From Carboxylicivirga fragile (GTDB lineage Bacteria; Bacteroidota; Bacteroidia; Bacteroidales; Marinilabiliaceae), in contig JAFMVD010000019.1 in the NCBI GenBank assembly GCA_025499625.1, positions 1-64,000 on the forward strand: a DNA stretch of 64,000 bases. The letters are read 5' to 3'. Below, piece after piece: positions 1 to 7,855 of this stretch (its first letter is position 1; each line of letters starts with the position of its first letter). The notes under the pieces were generated by a model, which ran no database searches, had not been told where the DNA came from, and saw only the letters and a list, made by a program, of their open reading frames with translations. A program made the translations under genes and the position numbers.

Positions 1-19
1 CTATCGCGGGAAGCGGCGA

Positions 20-52
20 CAAAGGTAAGAACTTTTATCCGTCCTTTCCAAA
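20..52 (-). promoter_or_regulatory. leftward Bacteroidota-type promoter (proximal)
   Basis: On the minus strand a TTTG (49-52) is followed after 21 bp by TAccTTTG (20-27), matching the -33/-7 consensus of the Bacteroidota primary sigma factor. A GC-rich start region follows toward the left edge. The gene it serves lies outside the window. Confidence 0.55.
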
Positions 53-211
53 TGTTTTTTCAGCTTTTTTTGAAGTTTATTTTTGAGTGCTAAAACCACC
101 TCAAATCCTTTTCTTCAATCCAAAAAATCATTCCAAAATGTTACTCCTTTTCAGCAGCCCTTGCTGCCTCTGTGCCCCTTAATCAACCATGTATTTCTCT
201 CAAAGCGGGTG

Positions 212-243
212 CAAAATAACAGACTTATTTTTACACTTCCAAA
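212..243 (-). promoter_or_regulatory. leftward Bacteroidota-type promoter (distal, tandem copy)
   Basis: A second minus-strand TTTG (240-243) sits 21 bp before TATTTTG (212-218). The shared CATTTGGA around the -33 box and the identical spacing make this a tandem copy of the promoter at 20-52. The rest of 1-319 shows no supported gene; the short open frames there have no family features. Confidence 0.45.
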
Positions 244-319
244 TGTTATGCGAAAGTTTTTTGAAGAAAGTTTTTACGAGGATTTTTAGTGACTGGATAC
301 GTGGGGGTTAGAGAAAGAA

Positions 320-350
320 AAAAAGAGGCTCCAATTGCGAACCTCTTTTT
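320..350 (-). terminator. intrinsic terminator of the beta-barrel gene
   Basis: AAAAAGAGG (320-328) pairs with CCTCTTTTT (342-350) across a 13-nt loop, giving a U-rich 3' end on the minus strand about 20 bp after the stop at 371. Confidence 0.7.
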
Positions 351-370
351 GAATGATATGAATTATCGAA

Positions 371-1087
371 TTACAAATTTGCTTTATAATCATCCCAAGC
401 GTCTCCTTCAAAAGCTTTCCACAACTTATCTGTACGGAATTGCCAGCAAACCGACACATGAAACATTTGAGTTTTACCAAAACGTGAGTAATCATTAATT
501 GGAGAATCTCCCTTTTTAAAGTCATTATTCAAAAAATCATCCAAATAATAGCGAAACTTTACGTTAAGACCGTGCGGAAATTGAACACCAGCAAAAACAG
601 AAGGGACAAAACGTTTGGTTCTATTACTAAACCATTCGGTCGTTTTATACTTATCGCCATTTTGCCAATACTTAAACTTATAGTGAAACAATAACTCATA
701 TTCGGCTCCACCAAACATATAGAAACTTTTATCAAAGCTTCCTAACTTAAGTGCCAAGGGAATTCCAACCGAATACGATCGATGCTTTTCTTTTTCTATA
801 CCCATTGAACTATCCTCAGTAATAAAACCAATATTACGCAGAGCTAATCCGGAATATAAACCAAGTGAGTTGGTAAAATCCATATGAACATATTGCCCCA
901 GGTGTAAAAACAATGTAAAACGAAGGTTACTCGAAACGGTCTCCAACTCTCCTCCATCCAATGGACGCTGCTGAACATCAGCCCATCCAAAAATTAATTC
1001 ACCACTCGTTACACTATATACATCCGTTTGGGCATTAACAATTATTGATGATGCTAGAATTACAAAACATAGTACTATTAATCTCAT
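371..1087 (-). CDS. outer-membrane beta-barrel protein, unknown role
   Basis: The 238-residue protein begins with a clear Sec signal peptide (about residues 1-20, ending VNAQ). It continues as alternating aromatic/polar stretches typical of a small porin-like beta-barrel (for example SVGIPLALKLG and NVKFRYYLDDF). It should sit in the outer membrane. I do not recognise a named family. It stands alone: it has its own terminator at 320-350, and the gene upstream (DUF5606) ends at a separate terminator. It could be a T9SS-associated or simple structural barrel, but nothing in the sequence decides this. Confidence 0.6.
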   Translation of the reverse strand: MRLIVLCFVILASSIIVNAQTDVYSVTSGELIFGWADVQQRPLDGGELETVSSNLRFTLFLHLGQYVHMDFTNSLGLYSGLALRNIGFITEDSSMGIEKEKHRSYSVGIPLALKLGSFDKSFYMFGGAEYELLFHYKFKYWQNGDKYKTTEWFSNRTKRFVPSVFAGVQFPHGLNVKFRYYLDDFLNNDFKKGDSPINDYSRFGKTQMFHVSVCWQFRTDKLWKAFEGDAWDDYKANL

Positions 1088-1150
1088 AATAATATATTTA
1101 GGTTAGTTTAAAAATTGTGTTACTCTATTCTGAAATGCATATTACAAATA

Positions 1151-1177
1151 AAAAAGGTGTTTCGAAAACGAAACACC
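1151..1177 (-). terminator. terminator of the DUF5606 gene
   Basis: GGTGTTTCG (1156-1164) and CGAAACACC (1169-1177) form a perfect 9-bp stem with a 4-nt loop. The minus-strand product ends in a U run (1151-1155), 28 bp past the stop. Confidence 0.8.
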
Positions 1178-1204
1178 CTTCAATATCATTTTTTATTAAA
1201 AACC

Positions 1205-1636
1205 TTACTCTTCACCCTTAGGCTCCTCTGCTTCTACTTCTTCTTCCTCAACAGCATTCGGATCAAACAATCCTTGTTCAATCAATAGGTTATACCAAGT
1301 AAGTACCTTCTTGATATCAGACACATAAACGCGCTCTTTATCGTACAAAGGAAGAATTTCAGTAAAATACTTTTTCAATTCGTTTCCTGAACTTTTAGGA
1401 TTAATAGCTTGACCACCATTCTCCTTTTCATAAATAGCCTTGAACACATCAAATAACTTAACATCCTCATCATCGGTATATATAGATATATCCTCAAGGG
1501 CACTAATACGGGAAGTAGCATATGCCGGCATTCTCTTACCATCAATCAAAGATTCTACAATAATTGAGTTTTTGGCTTGTGATACCATCTTAAACAATCC
1601 GCGTTGCCCAGAAATAGCTAATAATCCTTTCAACAT
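1205..1636 (-). CDS. DUF5606 domain protein
   Basis: This 143-residue protein matches the Bacteroidota-specific DUF5606 family: a small beta-rich N-terminal part (LLAISGQRGLFKMVSQ, residues about 5-20) followed by a helical segment around DVFKAIYEKE. The C-terminus is a long acidic tail (about 128-143, mostly E). It has no signal peptide and is expected to be cytoplasmic. No biochemical role is known to me. It is transcribed alone from a strong promoter at 1660-1689 and ends at the terminator 1151-1177. The ATG at 1634-1636 lies 24 bp after the -7 element. Confidence 0.75.
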   Translation of the reverse strand: MLKGLLAISGQRGLFKMVSQAKNSIIVESLIDGKRMPAYATSRISALEDISIYTDDEDVKLFDVFKAIYEKENGGQAINPKSSGNELKKYFTEILPLYDKERVYVSDIKKVLTWYNLLIEQGLFDPNAVEEEEVEAEEPKGEE

Positions 1637-1659
1637 AAATTTCTATTTAATATTTGCTG

Positions 1660-1689
1660 CAAAAATAAAACTAATCCGCTTTAGTCAAA
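1660..1689 (-). promoter_or_regulatory. promoter of the DUF5606 gene
   Basis: Minus strand TTTG (1686-1689), an 18-bp spacer, then TAttTTTG (1660-1667) is an exact -33/-7 consensus match just upstream of the ATG at 1636. Confidence 0.7.
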
Positions 1690-1715
1690 ATAAATCTTCA
1701 ATCTTTAATAGGTAA

Positions 1716-2447
1716 TTATTTAATTCCGCGCTCCTTTTTTATGATTTCGTAGGCTTCACCAACCTTTTTGAACTTCTCTTCCGCACTTTTCTTCACATCA
1801 TCACCCAATTGTGCCACCTTATCGGGGTGATAACGAACAGCCATTCGGCGATAAGCTTTTTTTAATTCAGCATCTGAAGCATTTTCATCAATTTCAAGGA
1901 TTTTATAAGCTGTGGATAAATCCGATCCTCCAAAAGTTGCTTTTATCGAATCAAAATCGCTTGGAGAAATGCCTAATCCTATTGCTACGTTTTGTATCAG
2001 AACCTGTTCAGCTTTTGAGAAATTACCATCGGATAAAGCAATTCCGTACAATAAATGAATTAGTTCTAATTTTGATGGATATTTAAGGTTACGCCTGATT
2101 TGCAGTACAACATCATTGATTGGAATATCTTGTTTAAGAATATTGCGCAACATAAGCAAGGCATCTGCTGCTTGCCTTTCACCAAATGTTCCAACCAAAC
2201 TACGCTTTACGAAATCAAGCTCAGCTTTAACCACTTTTCCATCCGCTTTCATAACTGCAGCCATTAACACCAATAGAGAAGCCAGGAATCCATTTCGATT
2301 TTGAGCTGATCGTTGTTGATCGTCTTTATTTATAAAGGATGAATTTTCTTCACTCAGGTGCCCAAACACTAAACCCATAATCCCTCCAATTGGCCCGAGC
2401 AACCACCAGCCAAGGCCAGCACCCAATAACGATCCTAAAAAACCCAT
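1716..2447 (-). CDS. DjlA-like TerB/DnaJ co-chaperone
   Basis: The 243-residue protein has a glycine-rich N-terminal membrane segment (about 2-28, [19 protein letters not shown]). A TerB-type helical domain follows (about 50-165), then a C-terminal J domain (about 175-243) with the HPD tripeptide at 207-209, which stimulates Hsp70 ATPase. This is the layout of DjlA. It would be membrane-anchored with the J domain facing the cytoplasm, working with DnaK. It starts one base after the coaE stop codon, so the two are translationally linked in one leftward operon. Confidence 0.8.
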   Translation of the reverse strand: MGFLGSLLGAGLGWWLLGPIGGIMGLVFGHLSEENSSFINKDDQQRSAQNRNGFLASLLVLMAAVMKADGKVVKAELDFVKRSLVGTFGERQAADALLMLRNILKQDIPINDVVLQIRRNLKYPSKLELIHLLYGIALSDGNFSKAEQVLIQNVAIGLGISPSDFDSIKATFGGSDLSTAYKILEIDENASDAELKKAYRRMAVRYHPDKVAQLGDDVKKSAEEKFKKVGEAYEIIKKERGIK

Positions 2448-2448
2448 A

Positions 2449-3024
2449 TTATAAACTTTTAATAATTTTACTTAATTGAACAATCAGCAGTTCATCATTA
2501 TTGTTGCTGATTACAAAGTCTGCCAAGGTCTTCTTTTTATCATCCGACCACTGATTAGCAATCCTTGCGCGTATATCCATCTCACTACTTTCATCCCTTT
2601 TCATAACACGATCAATTCGAACATGTTCAGGCGCGGTTACCAAAATAGTTTTATCAAAATAATGATGGCTATCATTTTCAAATAAAATAGCAGCTTCTTG
2701 AATAAGTACATGCGCATCCACAAACTTCGTACACCAAGTTTCGAAATGGTTGCGAACGGCAGGATGTACAATTCTATTTAATTGATTAAGCAGATCAGAA
2801 TTACCAAAAACCCTCTTAGCTATATACACTCTGTTTAGTTCGGTCTTTTTATAGGCATCTGAGCCTAGCAGCCTTATTATTTTCTCTTTCAATTCTTCAT
2901 CAGTCCGCATCAAATACTTAGCCTCGTAGTCGGCATAAAAAACAGGTAGCCCCATCACCTCCAGCAATTTCGCAACAGTGGATTTACCACTGCCAATACC
3001 ACCTGTTAAACCAACTCTAATCAT
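2449..3024 (-). CDS. coaE: dephospho-CoA kinase
   Basis: The protein (191 aa, normal length for the family) phosphorylates the ribose 3'-OH of dephospho-CoA, the last step of coenzyme A synthesis. The P-loop GGIGSGKST is at residues 8-16 and the substrate-side [11 protein letters not shown] segment follows. A lid region with VMKRDE and a [15 protein letters not shown]-terminal motif are also family features. The start codon overlaps the stop of the upstream YbbR gene by one base (TAATG), showing translational coupling. It is cytoplasmic. Confidence 0.95.
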   Translation of the reverse strand: MIRVGLTGGIGSGKSTVAKLLEVMGLPVFYADYEAKYLMRTDEELKEKIIRLLGSDAYKKTELNRVYIAKRVFGNSDLLNQLNRIVHPAVRNHFETWCTKFVDAHVLIQEAAILFENDSHHYFDKTILVTAPEHVRIDRVMKRDESSEMDIRARIANQWSDDKKKTLADFVISNNNDELLIVQLSKIIKSL

Positions 3025-4040
3025 TATTTACAACTTTTTTCAAGCAAGTACTCGATAAATACCGGAGAATAATCCAGATTACTAATACCATCGGGCGTTT
3101 TCAGCATTTTTAACTTCAAACGAGTTGGTAATTTATTTAAGTTGTAATCATTAAAGTCGATAACGACTTTAAAATCCTGAGAACCAAAAAGTTTATTTGA
3201 CAAACCAACCCGATAAGACACTTTTATCTGCGAAGGGAACGACTTAAGATCAAGAGAATCTGGTAAGTTAAGCGATTGAACAGGAACCAATACACTTGTT
3301 TCGGTAAATGGTTCTACTGGAATATTTAATACAACGCGTTTAGGTGATATTTCAACCCAATCATACTCTTTTAATGCCACATTTCTTACAATCGTATCTT
3401 TGAGATCTTCAAAATCAAGCTGCTTTGAATCGATGAATTGTAAGGTATCTATTATATTCTGTGATCCAGAGATTAATACAGAATCAGGGTTAAGAGAAAT
3501 GTCACCCGCCAACTGACATTGCTGTTCGAAGCTAATATTGGCCATTAATCTTACAGGCACTTTCTTAGATATTTTCTCTTCAAGCGGAATAAATAAAGTA
3601 TCCGGACTTATATCTAATAAGGATAAACCATTTGCCAATCGGCCTTCAATGCGCGTCATGTATTGACTGGTACTCAAAACAACCCCCTGAGTTTCGTTCA
3701 TCGTGATACGTGGCAAGTCAGTTAGGTCAATACTTTCGGTTAAAAATTGATCATTTAATTGATACTTGAGTATTGAAAAACCTCCTCCTTTAACTTTTAA
3801 AGTGAGGTCTCTGCGCAAATCAACCTTAATTAATTCGTTTTGGTTGTTATTTGTAAAGCGTACCGGATAATCCAATTCGGTGTTATAATCGTCTTTACTA
3901 AGAGCCAGTAGAATCCAGAAACAAGTAGACAAAAACAGGAATACCATAAAGATTAGCGCGTTTTTATCTTCGCGCAATTCATTGATATTCTGCTTTAGAA
4001 TCTGTATATATTTGGCAAAAAATGCTTTAACTTTTTCCAT
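3024..4040 (-). CDS. YbbR/CdaR-like membrane-anchored protein
   Basis: The protein (338 aa from the chosen start) has one transmembrane helix near the N-terminus (LIFMVFLFLSTCFWILLAL) and an extracytoplasmic region of repeated beta-rich YbbR domains. In Firmicutes, YbbR/CdaR regulates the diadenylate cyclase CdaA; no cdaA is visible here. I chose the ATG at 4038-4040 because the eight codons upstream (to 4064) are the yajC terminator hairpin itself, whose U tract abuts this ATG. It lies in the nusB-DUF1573-yajC-ybbR-coaE order common in Bacteroidota. Confidence 0.8.
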   Translation of the reverse strand: MEKVKAFFAKYIQILKQNINELREDKNALIFMVFLFLSTCFWILLALSKDDYNTELDYPVRFTNNNQNELIKVDLRRDLTLKVKGGGFSILKYQLNDQFLTESIDLTDLPRITMNETQGVVLSTSQYMTRIEGRLANGLSLLDISPDTLFIPLEEKISKKVPVRLMANISFEQQCQLAGDISLNPDSVLISGSQNIIDTLQFIDSKQLDFEDLKDTIVRNVALKEYDWVEISPKRVVLNIPVEPFTETSVLVPVQSLNLPDSLDLKSFPSQIKVSYRVGLSNKLFGSQDFKVVIDFNDYNLNKLPTRLKLKMLKTPDGISNLDYSPVFIEYLLEKSCK

Positions 4041-4080
4041 AAAAAAAGGGTCATTGATACACAAATGTAATCAATGACCC
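4041..4080 (-). terminator. terminator-like hairpin between yajC and the YbbR start codon
   Basis: GGGTCATTGAT (4048-4058) and ATCAATGACCC (4070-4080) are a perfect 11-bp stem with an 11-nt loop. Seven U residues (4041-4047) follow on the minus strand, running straight into the ATG of the YbbR gene. The hairpin starts 14 bp after the yajC stop codon. Confidence 0.8.
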
Positions 4081-4093
4081 AACTAAATAAAAA

Positions 4094-4420
4094 TTACTTC
4101 TTAGCCGGAACATCTGTCATGTCCATAACAATGGCAGATTTATCCATTTTCACTTTAACACCATCGGCAATTTCAACCGAAATAAATTGCTCTTTTACTT
4201 CAGCAACTTTTCCATAGATACCACCAGTGGTTATAACTTTATCACCTTTTTTTAATGCCTCGCGGTACTTGCGTAATTCTTTCTGACGCTTCATCTGAGG
4301 ACGAATCATAAAGAAATAAAATACAACAATCACCAAAATGAATGGTGCAAATGACATTATTGGGTTCGCACCTTCAGCTGCTTGTGGCGGAAGGCTTAAA
4401 AATACATTTAATAAACTCAT
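4094..4420 (-). CDS. yajC: Sec translocase accessory subunit YajC
   Basis: YajC is a small inner-membrane partner of SecDF. The 108-residue protein has one membrane helix (about 20-42, FAPFILVIVVFYFFMIRPQ) with the diagnostic MIRPQ just after it. A cytoplasmic basic linker and a KGDKVITTGGIYGKV beta domain follow. Length and order are typical. It follows the DUF1573 lipoprotein in a leftward group and is followed by a strong terminator-like hairpin. Confidence 0.95.
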   Translation of the reverse strand: MSLLNVFLSLPPQAAEGANPIMSFAPFILVIVVFYFFMIRPQMKRQKELRKYREALKKGDKVITTGGIYGKVAEVKEQFISVEIADGVKVKMDKSAIVMDMTDVPAKK

Positions 4421-4447
4421 ACTATTCTTATTATTATTTCAATATTA

Positions 4448-4840
4448 TCAATTAACATCTGCCCAAATTCGCAATTCTTTAAATCCAACCGAGTCGTTTG
4501 TTAAAACAGTTACTTGTTTCACCTGACGGCCTTGCCAGCCCTTTGTATCAAAAATTAATTCGACTACAGCCGAATCTCCCGCCAACACTGGTTGTTCAGG
4601 ATACTTAACATCTGTGCATCCACAGCCCTTCTTCACATCAAGAATCCGAACCGGCTCAGTTCCTGTATTAACACATGAAAACTGATAACCAACTACATCA
4701 CCATGTTTAATCGTTCCAAAGTTATGTACTTTCTCAGTAAAACTAAGAAACCCTTTAGTGCCTTTACCTTCATTTTTAGAACTCGAAGAAGAACAGCCAA
4801 GTAAAGTAACCAACAGAAAAATTGTTACTAACAGTTTCAT
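4448..4840 (-). CDS. DUF1573 lipoprotein
   Basis: The protein is about 130 residues from the ATG at 4838-4840. It starts with a lipoprotein signal ending in the lipobox LLGC, then a serine-rich linker. A DUF1573 immunoglobulin-like beta-sandwich follows, with typical phrases (FGTIKHGDVVGYQFSCVNTG, GCGCTDVKYP, VTVLTNDS). It should be anchored to a membrane facing the periplasm. Its function is unknown; the family is very common in Bacteroidota and sits here in the conserved nusB-DUF1573-yajC order. An upstream in-frame start at 4873 would place residues before the signal peptide and overlap nusB, so it was rejected. Confidence 0.8.
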   Translation of the reverse strand: MKLLVTIFLLVTLLGCSSSSSKNEGKGTKGFLSFTEKVHNFGTIKHGDVVGYQFSCVNTGTEPVRILDVKKGCGCTDVKYPEQPVLAGDSAVVELIFDTKGWQGRQVKQVTVLTNDSVGFKELRIWADVN

Positions 4841-4850
4841 TATACTAAAC

Positions 4851-5786
4851 CTACGCTTTTGTTGGCTTTGCAATCACCTTTTCCTCGATCAAGTGCTCAA
4901 CAACCTTATCCAATACACCATTTATGAATAAACCGCTTTTATTGGTTGAATAAAATTTAGCGATTTCAATGTACTCATTCAACGATACATTAATTGGAAT
5001 ATTCTTAAACTCGGTAATCTCTGTAATAGCAATCTGCATCAACACAATATCCATAAATGCCACCCTTTCAAAATCCCAGTTTTTAGTAAACTTACGGATT
5101 AATTCAACATGATCTTTACGGTTCACCAATGTCTTACGCATTAGGTTCTGCACAAAATCTTTATCCTCCTCATCTTTAAACTCCGGAAGTAACTTTTCAG
5201 CATCGCCATTTTCTGGATCGAATCCCTTAACAGTTTTCACAACCATCGAAATGATAAATTCAATTTCATCGTTCCAGTAAACACTCTCCTCTTCGAACTT
5301 AGTATATAAACCTTCGTAAGGCGCAATTACTTTCTCAATTAGCTTAGCTATGAATTTATTATCCGCCTCGTAGTCGCTGGTTTCTAATGCCATGTAATCG
5401 GCGTACATTTGCGATTCGATAACCACCTCAAAAATAGACTTAACCACCTCAGGATGATCTACCCATGGATTTCCATTTTTCTGATTATACGCAATCAGTT
5501 CAGTATTATCTGCTAACTGAATCAGAAAGGCATTATCGACAAAACGTGTATTTGGATTTAAATCTTCTTCTGAAGGACGATTCTTTTGCTTTCGAAACTC
5601 GATTCGTTTTTCTCCGAACGACTTTAATTCGAGCAATAATAGCATCAACGTATGATATAACTCGTGAGATTTGGTAATGCTATGAAACAACTCTTTCTCG
5701 GTTTGCTGAATGGACGACTCACCCTTTTGGTAATGTGCATAAGCCATTTGCATAACCTTTACCCTTAACAATCTTCTGCTTAACAT
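4851..5786 (-). CDS. nusB: transcription antitermination factor NusB
   Basis: NusB binds boxA RNA with NusE (S10) and supports antitermination of rRNA transcription. The protein is 311 residues, about twice the E. coli length. The extra N-terminal half is normal for Bacteroidota. The conserved NusB core is in the C-terminal part (about 185-305) with the signature NEYIEIAKFYSTNKSGLF and NGVLDKVVEHL. It is first in the leftward operon leading to yajC. A promoter lies at 5821-5850. Confidence 0.92.
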   Translation of the reverse strand: MLSRRLLRVKVMQMAYAHYQKGESSIQQTEKELFHSITKSHELYHTLMLLLLELKSFGEKRIEFRKQKNRPSEEDLNPNTRFVDNAFLIQLADNTELIAYNQKNGNPWVDHPEVVKSIFEVVIESQMYADYMALETSDYEADNKFIAKLIEKVIAPYEGLYTKFEEESVYWNDEIEFIISMVVKTVKGFDPENGDAEKLLPEFKDEEDKDFVQNLMRKTLVNRKDHVELIRKFTKNWDFERVAFMDIVLMQIAITEITEFKNIPINVSLNEYIEIAKFYSTNKSGLFINGVLDKVVEHLIEEKVIAKPTKA

Positions 5787-5820
5787 CCTTAAAGAACTTT
5801 TTTTACTTTGTATTATGATG

Positions 5821-5850
5821 CAAAAGTAGCTTTTTTTTTAATTGCATCAA
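5821..5850 (-). promoter_or_regulatory. nusB promoter
   Basis: Minus-strand TTGA (5847-5850), an 18-bp spacer and TActTTTG (5821-5828) lie about 35 bp before the nusB ATG. The rest of 5851-6137 is AT-rich and shows no gene. Confidence 0.6.
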
Positions 5851-6137
5851 GCTATTTTTATTGGAAGAATGCGATTATTATTAATAAAAGTTAGTATTCA
5901 ATACCTCCAATCTATCTTTTAGAATTACTTTAACAAAAGAGCCAAGGTTAATAGCATTAATATTTATATGTATAAACAGATTTGTAAATAAAATGTCTGC
6001 AAATCAAATCGCTAAACTTACTAAATCGCAGTTAAAATAGGAGATACAGTAATAAACCAAAACTCAAAGTATACTTGATTCACTAAAATAATAGTGTTTA
6101 ATTATCTTAAAAAACAGAAAAATTTTGTAAAAAAAGA

Positions 6138-6168
6138 TTGGTTAATACCGAAATAATTACCACTTTTG
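6138..6168 (+). promoter_or_regulatory. probable promoter of the PUR gene
   Basis: TTGG (6138-6141), a 19-bp spacer and CActTTTG (6161-6168, one mismatch to TAnnTTTG) precede the ATG at 6200 by about 30 bp. Confidence 0.5.
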
Positions 6169-6199
6169 GAGCATACTATTGTTTCCTAAACACAACACA

Positions 6200-6574
6200 A
6201 TGGAAGGATTTGAAAAACAAGATGGACAAGTAAAAAACGACAGAGAAGAGATTTTTTCAAAAGCAGTAAGAGCAGGAAAACGAACCTATTTTTTTGATGT
6301 TAAGGCAACTCGTAAAAATGATTACTACCTGACAATTACTGAAAGTAAAAAACGTTACGACCAGGATGGTAGGTATCACTTCGAAAAGCACAAGGTATTT
6401 TTATACAAAGAAGACTTTGATAAGTTTGTAGATGGCCTGCAGGAAACAGTTGACTTTATTAAGAAGAATCAACCATTTGAAGCCATTCAAGAAAAAGTAG
6501 AAGAATTGGTTACAGCTGATGCAATACCAGCCGCGGAATATACCAGTGTTGAATTTGAAGATTTGCACGAATAG
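6200..6574 (+). CDS. PUR-family nucleic-acid-binding protein (DUF3276)
   Basis: The protein (about 124 residues from the ATG at 6200) belongs to the bacterial PUR-alpha-like family (DUF3276). Relatives bind single-stranded DNA or RNA; Borrelia BpuR is the studied one. The core is a PUR repeat: FSKAVRAGKRTYFFDVKATR, then DYYLTITESKKRY, then KHKVFLYKEDFDKFVDGLQE. An acidic C-terminal tail ends EFEDLHE. The in-frame ATG at 6179 is less likely because it lies almost on the promoter. The gene is alone and ends at the shared terminator 6597-6625. Confidence 0.85.
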   Translation: MEGFEKQDGQVKNDREEIFSKAVRAGKRTYFFDVKATRKNDYYLTITESKKRYDQDGRYHFEKHKVFLYKEDFDKFVDGLQETVDFIKKNQPFEAIQEKVEELVTADAIPAAEYTSVEFEDLHE

Positions 6575-6596
6575 GTAATCGCGTTAATAATATTAC

Positions 6597-6625
6597 AAAA
6601 GGCTGTTTATCAACAGCCTTTTTTT
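6597..6625. terminator. bidirectional terminator with a stop codon in its loop
   Basis: GGCTGTT (6601-6607) and AACAGCC (6612-6618) form a stem flanked by AAAA and TTTTTTT, usable in both directions. The TGA stop of the convergent gene (6610-6612) starts in the loop, and its last codons are the stem. Confidence 0.8.
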
Positions 6626-6927
6626 ATGTCATATTTTTCAACCTTATCTTCTATCCTAACTTCTTTAACCTTACTAGACTGTATCTTCAAATTACAGATC
6701 AAATTTTCAGCGCCAGCATTATAACAAGCCGCCTGAACCTTTTCCACAACACCCATTACTTCGGAGTAAGAACCTTCAATAACCGTTTCGAAGGGACAAA
6801 CCCTATATTTCAATCCTGATTGTTCGATTATTTTAATTGCTTCATCCACGATTGGATAAACATGTTCAGCTTTGGTTAAGGGCAAGACCTGGATAGCAAC
6901 GTTTACCTGACTATTTTTAAAATTCAC
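6610..6927 (-). CDS. MTH1187/YkoF-like thiamine-binding family protein
   Basis: This 105-residue protein matches the MTH1187/YqgV (UPF0045) family of small ferredoxin-like-fold proteins. Some members bind thiamine or a related ligand. Recognisable phrases are VNVAIQVLPL near the start and YRVCPFETVIEGSYSEVM in the middle. It has no signal peptide and is expected to be cytoplasmic. It is translated 11 bp after the unknown gene upstream (stop 6939), so the two probably form an operon. The last codons overlap the terminator stem. Confidence 0.75.
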   Translation of the reverse strand: MNFKNSQVNVAIQVLPLTKAEHVYPIVDEAIKIIEQSGLKYRVCPFETVIEGSYSEVMGVVEKVQAACYNAGAENLICNLKIQSSKVKEVRIEDKVEKYDIKKGC

Positions 6928-6938
6928 GTTTAAATATT

Positions 6939-7688
6939 TTATGGATTTACCTTATCGTCTTTCATTTCTTGTCGCTCTACTTCAATTGCTTTTTCTATTT
7001 CATCCAACCTTAACTTTTTAACATTGGACACCATAAATGAGCTATCAAGAAAGTTACCCAGCTCATTACAGTTTTTTACAATCATTGTAAACAAATCCTT
7101 TAATCCTGCTTCTAAAGGAATTAAACCAGTTATGGTAGCCAAGTGTCCGTAAAATTCAATACTCTCTAATTCCGCATTATACTTTTTAAAGGCAAACACA
7201 AATTCACTTCGCACTAAATTCTCTTGCACTTCACTAAAATAACCACCTTCGCGAGCTCGAACCACAATAAAGTAACGTAATTTATTTCCTTTACCACCTA
7301 AACCTGTTGATATAAATAAGGGAGGTACATCGAGCAGCGAACTCTCAATTAACATTTTGCTTTCTTGAAAGGCTAATTTACCCCATTCTTCAAGCGACTC
7401 ATCAGGCTGTTTATTATACTCCTCAATAGCTCTTAAGGCTTCTACCTTATTAACTGAGGCCAACTGGGTTAGTAATACTCTTTTTTGCTCCAGACCTAAT
7501 TCATCACTAAATAAAAGACCTTTATCCTTGAGTACAACATTCTTCTTTAAATCCTTCTTCGCGACCTTACTTTCCTTAAAATATTGCATTTGCAATTGTA
7601 AGTCAATTTCATCTTCCAAGATTGAAACATTTCCTGAATGACGCTTCACCATCTTCCTCATGTTATCAAATGCATTCAGACTGTTCAT
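6939..7688 (-). CDS. conserved protein of unknown function
   Basis: The 249-residue protein has no signal peptide, no membrane helix and no motif I recognise. It is charged and helical at both ends (MRKMVKRHSGN at the start, DEIEKAIEVERQEMKDDK at the end). The middle beta-rich part reads LRYFIVVRAREGGYFSEVQ. It is the first gene of a two-gene unit with the thiamine-binding-like protein and is divergent from feoB, with which it shares an intergenic region. A cytoplasmic location is likely; no function should be assumed. Confidence 0.6.
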   Translation of the reverse strand: MNSLNAFDNMRKMVKRHSGNVSILEDEIDLQLQMQYFKESKVAKKDLKKNVVLKDKGLLFSDELGLEQKRVLLTQLASVNKVEALRAIEEYNKQPDESLEEWGKLAFQESKMLIESSLLDVPPLFISTGLGGKGNKLRYFIVVRAREGGYFSEVQENLVRSEFVFAFKKYNAELESIEFYGHLATITGLIPLEAGLKDLFTMIVKNCNELGNFLDSSFMVSNVKKLRLDEIEKAIEVERQEMKDDKVNP

Positions 7689-7751
7689 AGAAAATCTATA
7701 TTAATTTCAATAATGTTATAAATAAGTATTAATTTGCCTTTCTTTATTCAA

Positions 7752-7780
7752 ATAGGGAAAAATCCCTATAAATAGCTATT
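7752..7780. promoter_or_regulatory. two adjacent dyads upstream of feoB (candidate operator)
   Basis: ATAGGGA-AAAA-TCCCTAT (7752-7769) is a perfect 7-bp inverted repeat, followed at 7771-7780 by the palindrome AATAGCTATT. Both lie at or just upstream of the feoB -33 region. An iron regulator of the Fur or DtxR type is a natural candidate binder; this is inference. Confidence 0.45.
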
Positions 7781-7809
7781 GCAGCAAACCAATAACAAGA
7801 TTATTTTTG
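7779..7809 (+). promoter_or_regulatory. feoAB promoter
   Basis: TTGC (7779-7782), a 19-bp spacer and TAttTTTG (7802-7809) lie 46 bp before the ATG. The -33 box overlaps the end of the second dyad. Confidence 0.6.
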
Positions 7810-7855
7810 TAAACGTAATTTTTTACAAGACGTTTCAACTTAGGGGCATTTTTTA

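Noticed and set aside
83..289. short open frame over the left-edge promoters
   Set aside because: It covers the tandem leftward promoters and has no recognisable protein features.
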